NCBI GenBank assembly: GCA_045637205.1
Contig: JAZTYY010000066.1
Location: 1 to 30,799, forward strand
Length of the DNA stretch: 30,799 bases
Direction of reading: 5' to 3'
Origin: RGIG4608 sp045637205
GTDB taxonomy: Bacteria > Bacillota > Clostridia > Oscillospirales > CAG-272
The notes beneath the pieces are model-generated. The model was not told the origin of the DNA, searched no databases, and was given only the letters and a program-made list of their open reading frames with translations. Position 1 is the stretch's first letter. Every line of letters starts with the position of its first letter. The position numbers and the translations under genes were made by a program. Shown one piece after another: positions 7,014 through 14,859 of the stretch.

Positions 7014-7787
7014 ATGAACAATTTATTTGATTTGACAGGCAAGGTTGCTCTCGTAACAGGTGCTTCCTCCGGTCTTGGCGTACAGTTCGCTAAAGCTCTC
7101 GCTCGTCAGGGCGCTGACGTTGCTATCTGCGCTCGCAGAATTGAAAAACTTGAAGCAGTTAAGGCTGAAATCGAAGCTCTCGGTGTAAAGTGCTTTGCTT
7201 ACAAGTGCGACGTTTTGGACAACAACCAGATTAAAGAAATGGTTGCTGCAGTTGAAAATCACTTCGGCAAAATCGACATTCTCGTTAACAATGCAGGTGT
7301 AGGCGGTGCTTCCCCTGCAGAAGCAACTTCCGATGACGAATGGAACTGGGTAGTTGGTGTTAACCTTAGCGCAGTTTATTTCGTAGCTCGTGAAGTTGGT
7401 AACATAATGATCAAGAACGGTTACGGCAAAATCATCAACATCGGTTCTCTTCACTCTGAAGTAGTAATGCCCAACACATGCTGGCCCGTAGGCGCATACT
7501 CTGCAGCTAAGGGTGGCGTTAAGATGCTCACAAAGGCTCTCGCAGTTGAATGGGCTAAGAAGGGTATCACAGTTAACACAATCGGTCCTGCTTACTTCAG
7601 CAGCGAAATGACAGGCGCAATCCTTGACACAGGCGCTTTTGACCAGGTTGCAGCAACATACTGCCCCATGGCAAGAGCAGGTAAGGAAGGTGAGCTTGAC
7701 GGTGCTCTTATCTACTTTGCATCCGATGCTTCCTCTTACACAACAGGTCAGTACCTTGCAGTTGACGGCGGTTGGACAGCAGTTTAA
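7014..7787 (+). CDS. SDR family oxidoreductase, likely sugar/polyol dehydrogenase
   Basis: A 257-aa classical short-chain dehydrogenase: cofactor loop TGASSGLG (15-22), NNAG (92-95), and catalytic Ser145, Tyr162 and Lys166 in GAYSAAKGG. It has the C-terminal GQYLAVDGGWTAV typical of the gluconate 5-dehydrogenase / 3-oxoacyl-ACP reductase-like group. RR at 41-42, after the second strand, suggests NADP(H) preference (inference). Codon use is strongly biased (GCT, GGT, AAC, GAC, TTC), and the promoter is consensus, so high expression is expected. It stands alone between its own promoter and terminator. The substrate cannot be fixed from sequence; Ga5DH-like is the best guess. Confidence 0.88.
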   Translation: MNNLFDLTGKVALVTGASSGLGVQFAKALARQGADVAICARRIEKLEAVKAEIEALGVKCFAYKCDVLDNNQIKEMVAAVENHFGKIDILVNNAGVGGASPAEATSDDEWNWVVGVNLSAVYFVAREVGNIMIKNGYGKIINIGSLHSEVVMPNTCWPVGAYSAAKGGVKMLTKALAVEWAKKGITVNTIGPAYFSSEMTGAILDTGAFDQVAATYCPMARAGKEGELDGALIYFASDASSYTTGQYLAVDGGWTAV

Positions 7788-7804
7788 TCAAAAATCAATA
7801 CATC

Positions 7805-7836
7805 AAAACGGTTGAAATAATTCAACCGTTTTTTTT
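7805..7836 (+). terminator. Terminator of the 7014 SDR gene
   Basis: 12-bp stem 7805-7816 / 7821-7832, loop ATAA, T run to 7836. Confidence 0.9.
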
Positions 7837-7840
7837 GTTC

Positions 7841-7869
7841 TTGCATTTTAATTTGAAATATGCTATAAT
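7841..7869 (+). promoter_or_regulatory. Promoter of the chromate-type transporter operon
   Basis: TTGCAT (7841-7846), 17-base spacer, TATAAT (7864-7869) with extended TG. Confidence 0.6.
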
Positions 7870-7900
7870 AAACCGTAAAATCAATCCAATTGGAGTAAAT

Positions 7901-8482
7901 ATGAAAAAATCAAAATTAATTTTGACCTTATTTTTGACCTTTTTCAAGATAGGAGCATTTACCTTCGGTGGTGGGTATGCAATGCTCAACCTTCTTGAAA
8001 ACGAGTTCGTTTCAAAAAAAGGATGGCTCACAAAGGATGAATTCCTTGATATGCTTGCCATAGCAGAATCAACCCCGGGTCCCATCGCAATCAACTCAGC
8101 CACCTTCATCGGTTATAAAACCGCGGGAGTTTTGGGCTCTGTGTTTTCAACACTCGGAGTCGTTCTTCCCTCTTTTATAATCATCTTCATCATTTCCCTC
8201 TTTCTTGACAGCTTCCTCACATTCACAGTGGTGGCAAACGCGTTCAAGGGAATCCAAGCGTGTGTAGTATATCTCATTGGATCTGTGGGAATAAAATTAT
8301 TAAAGCAAATGGAGAAAAAGGCACTCCCAATTGCAATCATGGTAACCGTGCTTGTTTGTATGATTACTCTTTCACTCTTTGCGGTGAAATTCTCATCAAT
8401 TATATATATCCTCATCTCAGGTGCACTCGGCGTCATTGCTTTTTACAGTAAAAAGCATGCCGGAAAGGAGGAAGGTAAATGA
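7901..8482 (+). CDS. Chromate transporter family half-protein (CHR domain), first subunit
   Basis: A 193-aa membrane protein, half the size of long ChrA. It carries the CHR signature FKIGAFTFGGGYAM near the N-terminus, AESTPGPIAIN, and repeated hydrophobic helices with a conserved VLPSF. Short-chain CHR proteins work as pairs; the second gene follows with ATGA stop/start overlap. ATG 7901 is preferred to an in-frame upstream ATG because TTGGAG lies just before it and the promoter is at 7841-7869. Family members export chromate, but in gut anaerobes the natural substrate is uncertain, so chromate resistance should not be assumed. In an operon with the second half and an SDR gene. Confidence 0.88.
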   Translation: MKKSKLILTLFLTFFKIGAFTFGGGYAMLNLLENEFVSKKGWLTKDEFLDMLAIAESTPGPIAINSATFIGYKTAGVLGSVFSTLGVVLPSFIIIFIISLFLDSFLTFTVVANAFKGIQACVVYLIGSVGIKLLKQMEKKALPIAIMVTVLVCMITLSLFAVKFSSIIYILISGALGVIAFYSKKHAGKEEGK

Positions 8483-9069
8483 TTTTATTTGAACTTTTCT
8501 TCACCTTCTTCAAAATTGGCGCGCTCACATTCGGTGGTGGATATGCCATGATTCCCTTTGTTCGTGAGCAGGTGCTCGCTCACGGCTGGCTGACCGAGGA
8601 GGAGCTCCTCAATATGATTGCGGTTTCTGAATCAACCCCCGGGCCAATTGCAGTAAACATGGCAACCTTTGTCGGCTCAAACGAGGCAGGAGTTTTGGGT
8701 TCTATTGCCGCAACACTTGGTGTTGTTCTTCCCTCGTTCCTTATTATCCTTCTTATTTCCGCACTACTCAAAAACTTTCTTAAATACAAGGGTGTTAAGG
8801 CATTCCTTTCAGGTGTGCGCCCTTGCGTTGTTGCTCTTATTTTGGGAACAGCCGCAACTCTTATTTTAAACGTTCTTCTTGGTGCAAATGGCAATTTGAC
8901 CGAAAACAACCTTAACTTCAATATTGATGTAAGAGCGATAATCATTTTTGCAATTGTGGTTGCACTTTCATTCGTACTTAAAAAAATAACGGCTAAAAAA
9001 CCATCCCCCATTTTGATGATAGTAATATCAGCATTCTTAGGAATCTATTTCTATTCACTTCCATTTTAA
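8479..9069 (+). CDS. Chromate transporter family half-protein (CHR domain), second subunit
   Basis: A 196-aa homologue of the preceding gene: FKIGALTFGGGYAM, VSESTPGPIAVN, GVLGSIAATLGVVLPSF. In short CHR pairs the two proteins are thought to insert in opposite orientation and form a heterodimer equal to one long ChrA (known of the family; not shown here). ATG overlaps the TGA of the first subunit, and GGAGG precedes it, so expression is coupled. The stop is 12 bases before the next SDR gene. Confidence 0.88.
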   Translation: MILFELFFTFFKIGALTFGGGYAMIPFVREQVLAHGWLTEEELLNMIAVSESTPGPIAVNMATFVGSNEAGVLGSIAATLGVVLPSFLIILLISALLKNFLKYKGVKAFLSGVRPCVVALILGTAATLILNVLLGANGNLTENNLNFNIDVRAIIIFAIVVALSFVLKKITAKKPSPILMIVISAFLGIYFYSLPF

Positions 9070-9081
9070 AGGAGCATAAAT

Positions 9082-9861
9082 ATGAATAAAACAGCACTTA
9101 TCACAGGCGCTTCAGGCGGTCTTGGACTTTCATTTGTTGAGCTTTTTGCTAAAGACGGATATAACGTTGTCCTTGTTGCAAGAAACAAGGAACGCCTTGA
9201 AGAAATCAAAAAAGAAATTGAAGAAAAGCACAATGTAAAAGCATACGTTGTCGCAGTTGACCTTTGCTCTGAGGACGGCGCAAACAAGGTTTACGATGCG
9301 ACAAAAGAAGCAGGACTTACAGTTGACGTTCTTGTCAACAATGCAGGCTTTGGCGACTTCGGTGATTTTTATAAGAGCGATATCAACAAGCAAATTCGCA
9401 TGGTTGACCTCAATTGCATCGCACTTATGCACCTTTGCCACCTCTATATTCCCGACATGCTTGAAAAGAAGAGTGGAAACATTCTCAACGTGGACTCAAT
9501 TGCAGCATTCCAGCCAGGCCCTCTTATGAGCGTTTATTATGCAACAAAGGCATTCGTTCTCTCCTTCTCACAGGCTCTCACACGCGAGCTTAAGGGCACG
9601 GGAGTAAAGGTAACGGCTCTTTGCCCCGGTCCCATTAGAACAAACTTTGATGCTGCTGCCGACCTTGGCGAAAGCGGACTTTTCAAAAACCTTAAGGTTT
9701 GGGATCCTGATACAGTTGCAAAATTCGGATACAAGAATATGAAAAAGGGCAAATCCCTTTGCATTTGCGGTTTTATAAACAAGCTTATCGTTTTTGCCAA
9801 CCGCTTAGCCCCAAGAGCTCTTGTTCGCAATATGGTTTACGATTTACAAAAAATTCAATAA
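9082..9861 (+). CDS. SDR family NAD(P)-dependent oxidoreductase
   Basis: A 259-aa short-chain dehydrogenase: TGASGGLG (8-15), NNAG (86-89), Ser139, and Tyr152/Lys156 in YYATKA. LVARNKERL after the second strand suggests NADPH binding. The C-terminal part (MKKGKSLCICGFINKLIVFANRL) resembles the DltE/YqjQ-like SDR group, which acts on lipid or sterol-like ketones; the substrate here is unknown. Third gene of the chrA pair operon (12-base gap, AAAGGAG RBS). Different subfamily from the SDR at 7014. Confidence 0.85.
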   Translation: MNKTALITGASGGLGLSFVELFAKDGYNVVLVARNKERLEEIKKEIEEKHNVKAYVVAVDLCSEDGANKVYDATKEAGLTVDVLVNNAGFGDFGDFYKSDINKQIRMVDLNCIALMHLCHLYIPDMLEKKSGNILNVDSIAAFQPGPLMSVYYATKAFVLSFSQALTRELKGTGVKVTALCPGPIRTNFDAAADLGESGLFKNLKVWDPDTVAKFGYKNMKKGKSLCICGFINKLIVFANRLAPRALVRNMVYDLQKIQ

Positions 9862-9868
9862 AAAAAAC

Positions 9869-9894
9869 AACCGCGAGGAAATTTCCTCGCGGTT
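9869..9894. terminator. Bidirectional terminator
   Basis: A perfect 26-base palindrome, 11-bp GC-rich stem with an AATT loop, flanked by A run on the left and T run on the right. It serves the SDR gene (+) and the PPIase gene (-). Confidence 0.9.
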
Positions 9895-9908
9895 TTATTT
9901 TTGTTTTT

Positions 9909-11126
9909 TTAGTTTTCGCCCTTCAAAACAAAGTTGTTCATATCATAAACAACTTCGTCAATCTTTTGAAGCACCAGCTGCTGACGAATGTATTCTTCAC
10001 TGTATGTTTTAAGAACCTCTTCTTCACTCTTGCCCATTTGTTCAACAAGAGAATCAAGCATAATTCTATATTCTTCATCACTTGCTGTAATGTCCTCAGC
10101 CTGAATAATAGCCAACATTACAAGCTCGTAAGTAAGACCTTCTTTTACGTAATTAACAAGGGATTCATCAGAAACGATGCTATTGTTACCGAGAAGGTAT
10201 GCCGCATATCCTGACTTCATGAAATCCTCATAAGTCATACCAAACATAGAAGCATAATCCTCTAACTGATAACGGTAGCTATAGTAAACGTAATTAAACT
10301 GCTGCTCGGGAATTGTAATAACTGCATTGTCGATAATTGTTTCCCAAAGCAAGGTTGTGTTAGATGTCTTTATTGTATCATTAAGAGTTTCCTTAACGAA
10401 AGTTCTATATTCGTCACAGGTCTTATACGCGTCGTTTGTATATTCCTTTACCCAACCGTCAGTAAAAAGAGTGTCGGCAATATAGTTAATTTTGATTTCA
10501 AACACTGTCTTTTTACCGGCCAAATCAGCAACCCCATAATTTTCAGGGAATGTGATGGGAAGATCAAACGTATCACCAACGGTTGTATTAATCATACCCT
10601 GAGCAAAGCCATCAATGAAATTAGAGATACCATTGCCGCTCACTGTGTACAACACGTCGCCGTCAATATAAGCAAGCTGGTCAGCTCCTGTACCCTTATC
10701 CAATGCTTTGTCCTTTGTTCCGTCATCCTTCAAAAAATAACCTTTATAATCAAAGCTGAAAATGGATTTTTCATTGATTTGACCTTCTCTCAACTTGGTG
10801 AATTCACCGTCGATAGCAAGAACCAAGCCGATTTGGAATTCCGCTTCTTCATCAGAGATTGAAATTTGATCAGTTTCAATTGTCAAGCCCTTATAGTCAC
10901 CAAGCAAAACGTACTGACTTACATCAGTGTTATACAAATCCATGGGGTCATATGTGGGTCTTGGAGCTTTTGTAGTTGTGGTTGTTGTGGGAGCTGTTGT
11001 TGTAGTAGTGAAGAGTGATTTAAAGTTTGCTGAAATTTGATTGTCAGTAAGCAAAATAAATCCAGCCGCAAGCACCGCAATTCCCACGGCAAAAGCCACG
11101 ATGGTAATAATAGTCGATTTCTTCAT
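9909..11126 (-). CDS. Membrane-anchored trigger-factor-like peptidyl-prolyl isomerase
   Basis: A 405-aa protein: N-terminal signal anchor (residues 5-27), Thr/Pro linker (40-58, almost all T), FKBP-like domain at about 118-217 (FSFDYKGYF, then FIDGFAQGMINTTVGDT and TFPENYG), and a C-terminal helical arm (about 225-400) with NAVITIPEQQFNYVYYSYRYQ like the trigger factor chaperone arm. The ribosome-binding domain of true trigger factor is missing, so this is an extracytoplasmic foldase of the kind that assists secreted proteins, not tig itself. GGAG lies before the ATG. The upstream minus-strand gene is rpmF, but a terminator separates them. Confidence 0.85.
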   Translation of the reverse strand: MKKSTIITIVAFAVGIAVLAAGFILLTDNQISANFKSLFTTTTTAPTTTTTTKAPRPTYDPMDLYNTDVSQYVLLGDYKGLTIETDQISISDEEAEFQIGLVLAIDGEFTKLREGQINEKSIFSFDYKGYFLKDDGTKDKALDKGTGADQLAYIDGDVLYTVSGNGISNFIDGFAQGMINTTVGDTFDLPITFPENYGVADLAGKKTVFEIKINYIADTLFTDGWVKEYTNDAYKTCDEYRTFVKETLNDTIKTSNTTLLWETIIDNAVITIPEQQFNYVYYSYRYQLEDYASMFGMTYEDFMKSGYAAYLLGNNSIVSDESLVNYVKEGLTYELVMLAIIQAEDITASDEEYRIMLDSLVEQMGKSEEEVLKTYSEEYIRQQLVLQKIDEVVYDMNNFVLKGEN

Positions 11127-11161
11127 ATATTTTCTCCGTATTAATAAAAAATAAATAAAAA

Positions 11162-11196
11162 AAGGAACTTTTCGTTGAAAACAGAATAAGTTCCTT
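11162..11196 (-). terminator. rpmF terminator
   Basis: 9-bp stem AAGGAACTT/AAGTTCCTT (11162-11170 with 11188-11196), large loop, followed on the minus strand by a long T-rich tract. Confidence 0.7.
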
Positions 11197-11247
11197 GTTT
11201 TATAGGAAATTCCGCTTTTATTAATTTAAGCGGTTATGGGAGCATAA

Positions 11248-11430
11248 TTATGCTTCTTCTTTGATAACTTCCTTGCCATTGTAAGAACGGCACTTTTTGC
11301 AAACTCTGTGAGAGAGTACGAATTCTCCGCACTTAGGGCACTTTACGATGCCGGGAAGGCTAAGCTTCCAGTTGTTTGAACGTCTTTTGTCTCTGCGAGC
11401 CTTAGACACTTTTCTCTTTGGTACTGCCAT
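11248..11430 (-). CDS. rpmF: 50S ribosomal protein L32
   Basis: A 60-aa basic protein starting MAVPKRKVSKARRDKRR, with a zinc-ribbon pair CPKCGEF and CKKCRSYNG. It is a structural protein of the large ribosomal subunit. ATG 11430 is chosen over an upstream in-frame ATG because of the family N-terminus and GGAGGTG a few bases upstream. It follows yceD by 63 bases, the classic yceD-rpmF pair; the usual downstream plsX/acpP genes are not here. Confidence 0.97.
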   Translation of the reverse strand: MAVPKRKVSKARRDKRRSNNWKLSLPGIVKCPKCGEFVLSHRVCKKCRSYNGKEVIKEEA

Positions 11431-11493
11431 TGTCCTACACCTCCTTGTTAGTGTGATACACAATTTATCTATGATATTATACTACATAATTTT

Positions 11494-12000
11494 TCATTTG
11501 TCAAGTAATTTTTTTAAAACTTCTAATCTTGGGTCAATTTCTTTTAAAACGCAACCGCAGTCACCCATCTTTTTGGGCTTTCCACACTTGGGGCAAAGGC
11601 CCTCGCAGTCTTCAGAGCAAACTAATTTTCTTGGAAAATCAATCAAAAGCTCCTCGCGAACAGCGTCGTCCAAAGCAAGCTTGCCGTCTTCAAGAACGAT
11701 GTACTCGTCAGCACTTTCCTCAAGCTTTTCTTCACTAACCATACCCTCAGTTACAACAGTTCTCTCAAAGTCAAGTGAGAAAACGCCGTGCACCTCATCA
11801 AGACAACGAGCGCACTCACCGATATAGGGGAGATCAGCCTGAAGCACAAGTCTCATATAACCCGCGGAGTTTGTGATTTTGCCGTGAACACGAGCACCGT
11901 CAGTGAAGGTAACGTCTTCTATTATTTCAGGCGTGAGAACGAAATCAATATCAATAGTATTCACTTCTCCACGAAGCATCGCATTTAAGTCAATTACCAC
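11494..12000 (-). CDS. yceD: YceD/DUF177 family protein
   Basis: A 168-aa protein with a GTG start at 12000, placed 8 bases after AGGAG. It carries CARCLD in the middle and a C-terminal zinc-binding motif CSEDCEGLCPKCG typical of DUF177. Family members are linked to 23S rRNA accumulation and sit next to rpmF in many bacteria; the gene order here agrees. The protein is probably cytoplasmic. Promoter at 12045-12074. Confidence 0.93.
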   Translation of the reverse strand: MVIDLNAMLRGEVNTIDIDFVLTPEIIEDVTFTDGARVHGKITNSAGYMRLVLQADLPYIGECARCLDEVHGVFSLDFERTVVTEGMVSEEKLEESADEYIVLEDGKLALDDAVREELLIDFPRKLVCSEDCEGLCPKCGKPKKMGDCGCVLKEIDPRLEVLKKLLDK

Positions 12001-12044
12001 AATTTTTCTCCTTTCAAATTACCATTAAATGAACAACGGACAAC

Positions 12045-12074
12045 ATTATAACCGATATTCCCAATCTTGTCAAT
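12045..12074 (-). promoter_or_regulatory. Promoter of yceD-rpmF
   Basis: Minus-strand TTGACA (12069-12074), 18-base spacer, TATAAT (12045-12050). Confidence 0.75.
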
Positions 12075-12090
12075 AGATTTGGGGATATTT

Positions 12091-12942
12091 TTATCTAAAA
12101 ATAGGTGAATTATTTACTTTAACAATTCCCTTTGCATTTTCATCGTCAACGATAATCTCACCAATTTCGTTTGCTATAACGTAACCGGAATAAACGTTCT
12201 TGACCGATTCAACGTATCCTATTATATTTGCCTCAACCTCACTTCTTTCAAAGGAGAGGTCGCAGTCAATCATCTCGCAGTCAATCAGCTTAAGTCCTTT
12301 GCAATAGCAAAGTGGCTGTGTGCCAATGATTGTGCAATTTTCAAAGGTGATGTTTTCAGCATACCAAGCAAGGTATTCCCCCTTGACAGTTGAGTTTCTT
12401 ACCACCACGTTCTTCGCGTGCCAAAATGCATCCTTTGTATCAAAATTACAGTTTTCAAAAACGGAATTTTCTATGTACTGGAATGAATACTTACCCTTAA
12501 GAGAAGAATTCTTCATATTAAGCCCCGTTGCACGAAGCATAAAATATTCCCCCTGGAATTTCGTGCTTTGAATGTCAATGTTATGTGAAAACCAACCAAA
12601 TTCAACACTATTAACGTCAGAAAACTTTATTTTTATATTTTGACACTCACGAAGTGCCTTTATTCCATGAAGTCGTGAGTTTTTTATTTCAATATCATTT
12701 GAATACCAAAGTGCCGCGCGGCAAAGCTCGGTCATATGAGAGCTCTCAATCAAAACTGTGCTGTCGTGCCAAAGAGGATATCTAAGATTGAAAAATACGT
12801 TTTTGCACTTTATGTTTTTACCTTCCTTAAGGGCGCTTTCACCATCCTCAGGCCCATCGAATGAGCAATTTACAAGTTCAATCTCTTCGACGCCGTAAAG
12901 GGAGCGCTCCTCCCCAAATCTTTCGTTTACGTACTTTTTCAT
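12091..12942 (-). CDS. DUF3737 family right-handed beta-helix protein
   Basis: A 283-aa protein built of short repeated strands with the pattern xxNIxIxNSxhxG and many Cys/Asn-containing turns (for example SNDIEIKNSRLHG, AKNVVVRNSTVKGEYL, AENITFENCTIIG), the pentapeptide-like/parallel beta-helix of DUF3737. No signal peptide. The role of the family is not established. ATG 12942 is preferred over one 12 bases upstream because GGAGGAA (12946-12952) lies just before it. It is divergent from the ABC operon with the two -35 boxes 11 bases apart. Confidence 0.85.
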   Translation of the reverse strand: MKKYVNERFGEERSLYGVEEIELVNCSFDGPEDGESALKEGKNIKCKNVFFNLRYPLWHDSTVLIESSHMTELCRAALWYSNDIEIKNSRLHGIKALRECQNIKIKFSDVNSVEFGWFSHNIDIQSTKFQGEYFMLRATGLNMKNSSLKGKYSFQYIENSVFENCNFDTKDAFWHAKNVVVRNSTVKGEYLAWYAENITFENCTIIGTQPLCYCKGLKLIDCEMIDCDLSFERSEVEANIIGYVESVKNVYSGYVIANEIGEIIVDDENAKGIVKVNNSPIFR

Positions 12943-12974
12943 GCCTTCCTCCATAAACTTAATACCTTTTTATT

Positions 12975-13003
12975 ATAATACCATAGATTTTAAGTTTTTT
13001 CAA
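12975..13003 (-). promoter_or_regulatory. Promoter of the DUF3737 gene
   Basis: Minus-strand TTGAAA (12998-13003), 17-base spacer, TATTAT (12975-12980). Confidence 0.6.
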
Positions 13004-13014
13004 CACTTATTTTA

Positions 13015-13043
13015 TTGACAATTTTATTGTTTTATAGTATTAT
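13015..13043 (+). promoter_or_regulatory. Promoter of the sugar ABC operon
   Basis: TTGACA (13015-13020), 17-base spacer, TATTAT (13038-13043). Confidence 0.7.
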
Positions 13044-13082
13044 TAATATGAATTAATATGCTCACTAAAGGTTGGTGAAACA

Positions 13083-13982
13083 ATGAAGTTAAATAAAAAT
13101 CTTAAGGGATGGTTATATCTGCTTCCTGCGTTTATATTCATCGCAGTGTTTATGATATATCCCCTTATCGACGTTTTAATATACTCCTTTGAGGAAGGGT
13201 ACAATTTTGCAAGCGGTGAATCGTTTGGTATAGGAACGTATAACTATGAATACGTTTTGCACGATCCCTCATTTTTGCAGGCGCTTAAAAACACCTTCAT
13301 TCTCGTTGCAATTACTGTTCCCCTTTCCACTATACTTGCGCTTGTAATATCAGTTGGTCTTTCAAAAATCAACTTTCTCAAAAAAGCATATCAAACAATA
13401 TTCTTCCTTCCCTACGTAACCAACACCTTGGCAGTAGGGCTTGTGTTTATGATACTTTTTGATAAGACTGAATATTCAGACGGTCTTGTTAATGTCCTTA
13501 TCACCGCACTGGGCGGAACGGCAATAGATTTTATTGACGGTGACTATTGGGCAAAGATGCTTGTTTTGTGCCTTTATACCGTATGGGTGGTTCTCCCATT
13601 CAAAATCCTTATTTTCACAACTGCCTTAGCTTCAGTTGACAAAACCTATTATCAGGCAGCTGCCATTGACGGCACACCCGAAAAACGCGTATTTTGGAAA
13701 ATAACTCTCCCCATGATTTCCCCAACGATTGCATATCTTGTAATCACGGGCTTTATTGGGGCATTTAAGGCATATAGCGATGCCGTTGCACTTTTCGGTA
13801 CAAATCTTAATACTGAAGAAATGAACACAATTGTTGGATACGTTTACGATATGCTATACGGTGACGGCGGAGGATATCCTTCATTCGCATCAGCTGCCGC
13901 AATCATTCTTTTCTGCATCGTGTTGACGATCACCTTCATCAACCTTATCGTCAGCAAGAAGCACGTAACTTATGGAAAGTGA
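13083..13982 (+). CDS. Carbohydrate ABC transporter permease, MalF/UgpA type
   Basis: A 299-aa six-TM permease. N-terminal GWLYLLPAFIFIAVFMIYP is typical of the sugar (CUT1) class, and the cytoplasmic EAA loop AAIDGTPEKRVFWKITLP (about residues 193-210) is the docking site for the ATPase. It pairs with the next permease and a binding protein, but no ATPase gene is in the operon; CUT1 systems often share one MsmK/UgpC-type ATPase encoded elsewhere. The exact sugar is unknown. Its TGA is part of the TGAGGTG ribosome binding site of the next gene. Confidence 0.92.
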   Translation: MKLNKNLKGWLYLLPAFIFIAVFMIYPLIDVLIYSFEEGYNFASGESFGIGTYNYEYVLHDPSFLQALKNTFILVAITVPLSTILALVISVGLSKINFLKKAYQTIFFLPYVTNTLAVGLVFMILFDKTEYSDGLVNVLITALGGTAIDFIDGDYWAKMLVLCLYTVWVVLPFKILIFTTALASVDKTYYQAAAIDGTPEKRVFWKITLPMISPTIAYLVITGFIGAFKAYSDAVALFGTNLNTEEMNTIVGYVYDMLYGDGGGYPSFASAAAIILFCIVLTITFINLIVSKKHVTYGK

Positions 13983-13992
13983 GGTGCAGAAG

Positions 13993-14859
13993 ATGAACGA
14001 TATTAAAAAAATCAAAAAAGAAAGCAAGGTAAAGGGCATTTTTGCAAAAATAGGCATTTATTTTGGACTTTCTGTTTGGGCATTGGCAGTTTTGTTCCCA
14101 TTCTATTGGATGATTCAAAACTCACTTAAAAGTCTTTCAGAATACACCTCTGAAAGCACACCAAGCTTCTTTCCATCAAAGGTAGTCTTTGAAAACTATA
14201 TAAAGGTATTTACCGACGTGCCCTTGGCACAGTATTTGATTAATACACTTATTTTCACCATTTTGACAACAGTTATTATGCTTATAGTTATTATCCTTGC
14301 AGCATTCGCATTTGCGCGACTTGAATTCAAGGGCAAAAACATTGCATTTACTCTTTTCTTGTCACTTATGATGATACCAAACGAGCTTGTTATTATCACA
14401 AACTTCGTCACAATAACAAATATGGATTTGCGAAATACGTTTATGGGACTTATTCTTCCCTCCGTAACCTCAATTTTCTTCCTATATCTTTTAAAGGAGA
14501 ATTTTGCGCAAATTCCCGATGAATTGTACCTTGCGGCACAGGTTGACGGCTCAACTGACTTTAACTATCTTGTTAAGGTTATGGTGCCCATCTCAAGCCC
14601 AACAATCGTTACAATTCTTATTCTCAAGGTCATCGAGTGCTGGAACTCATACGTTTGGCCGCGTCTTATCACCGACGATGAAGCTTATTTCTTGATTTCA
14701 AACGGAATTCAAGAGCTTAGTGAAAACGGCTTTGGACGTAGCAACATTCCTGCAATGATGGCTGCAGTAGTTGTAATTTCACTTCCGCTTATAATTTTGT
14801 TCCTTGTGTTCAAGAATAGAATTATGGAGGGTGTTTCAAGAGGAGGTACAAAGGGATGA
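13993..14859 (+). CDS. Carbohydrate ABC transporter permease, MalG/UgpE type
   Basis: A 288-aa permease; start 13993 is chosen over an in-frame ATG at 13972 because GAGGTG (13981-13986) precedes it at good spacing and avoids overlapping the first permease. It has LFPFYWMIQNSLKS, typical of MalG-type, six TM segments, and the EAA loop LAAQVDGSTDFNYLVKVMVP (about 181-200). The C-terminal GVSRGGTKG is common in this class. Its TGA overlaps the ATG of the binding protein (ATGA). Confidence 0.92.
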   Translation: MNDIKKIKKESKVKGIFAKIGIYFGLSVWALAVLFPFYWMIQNSLKSLSEYTSESTPSFFPSKVVFENYIKVFTDVPLAQYLINTLIFTILTTVIMLIVIILAAFAFARLEFKGKNIAFTLFLSLMMIPNELVIITNFVTITNMDLRNTFMGLILPSVTSIFFLYLLKENFAQIPDELYLAAQVDGSTDFNYLVKVMVPISSPTIVTILILKVIECWNSYVWPRLITDDEAYFLISNGIQELSENGFGRSNIPAMMAAVVVISLPLIILFLVFKNRIMEGVSRGGTKG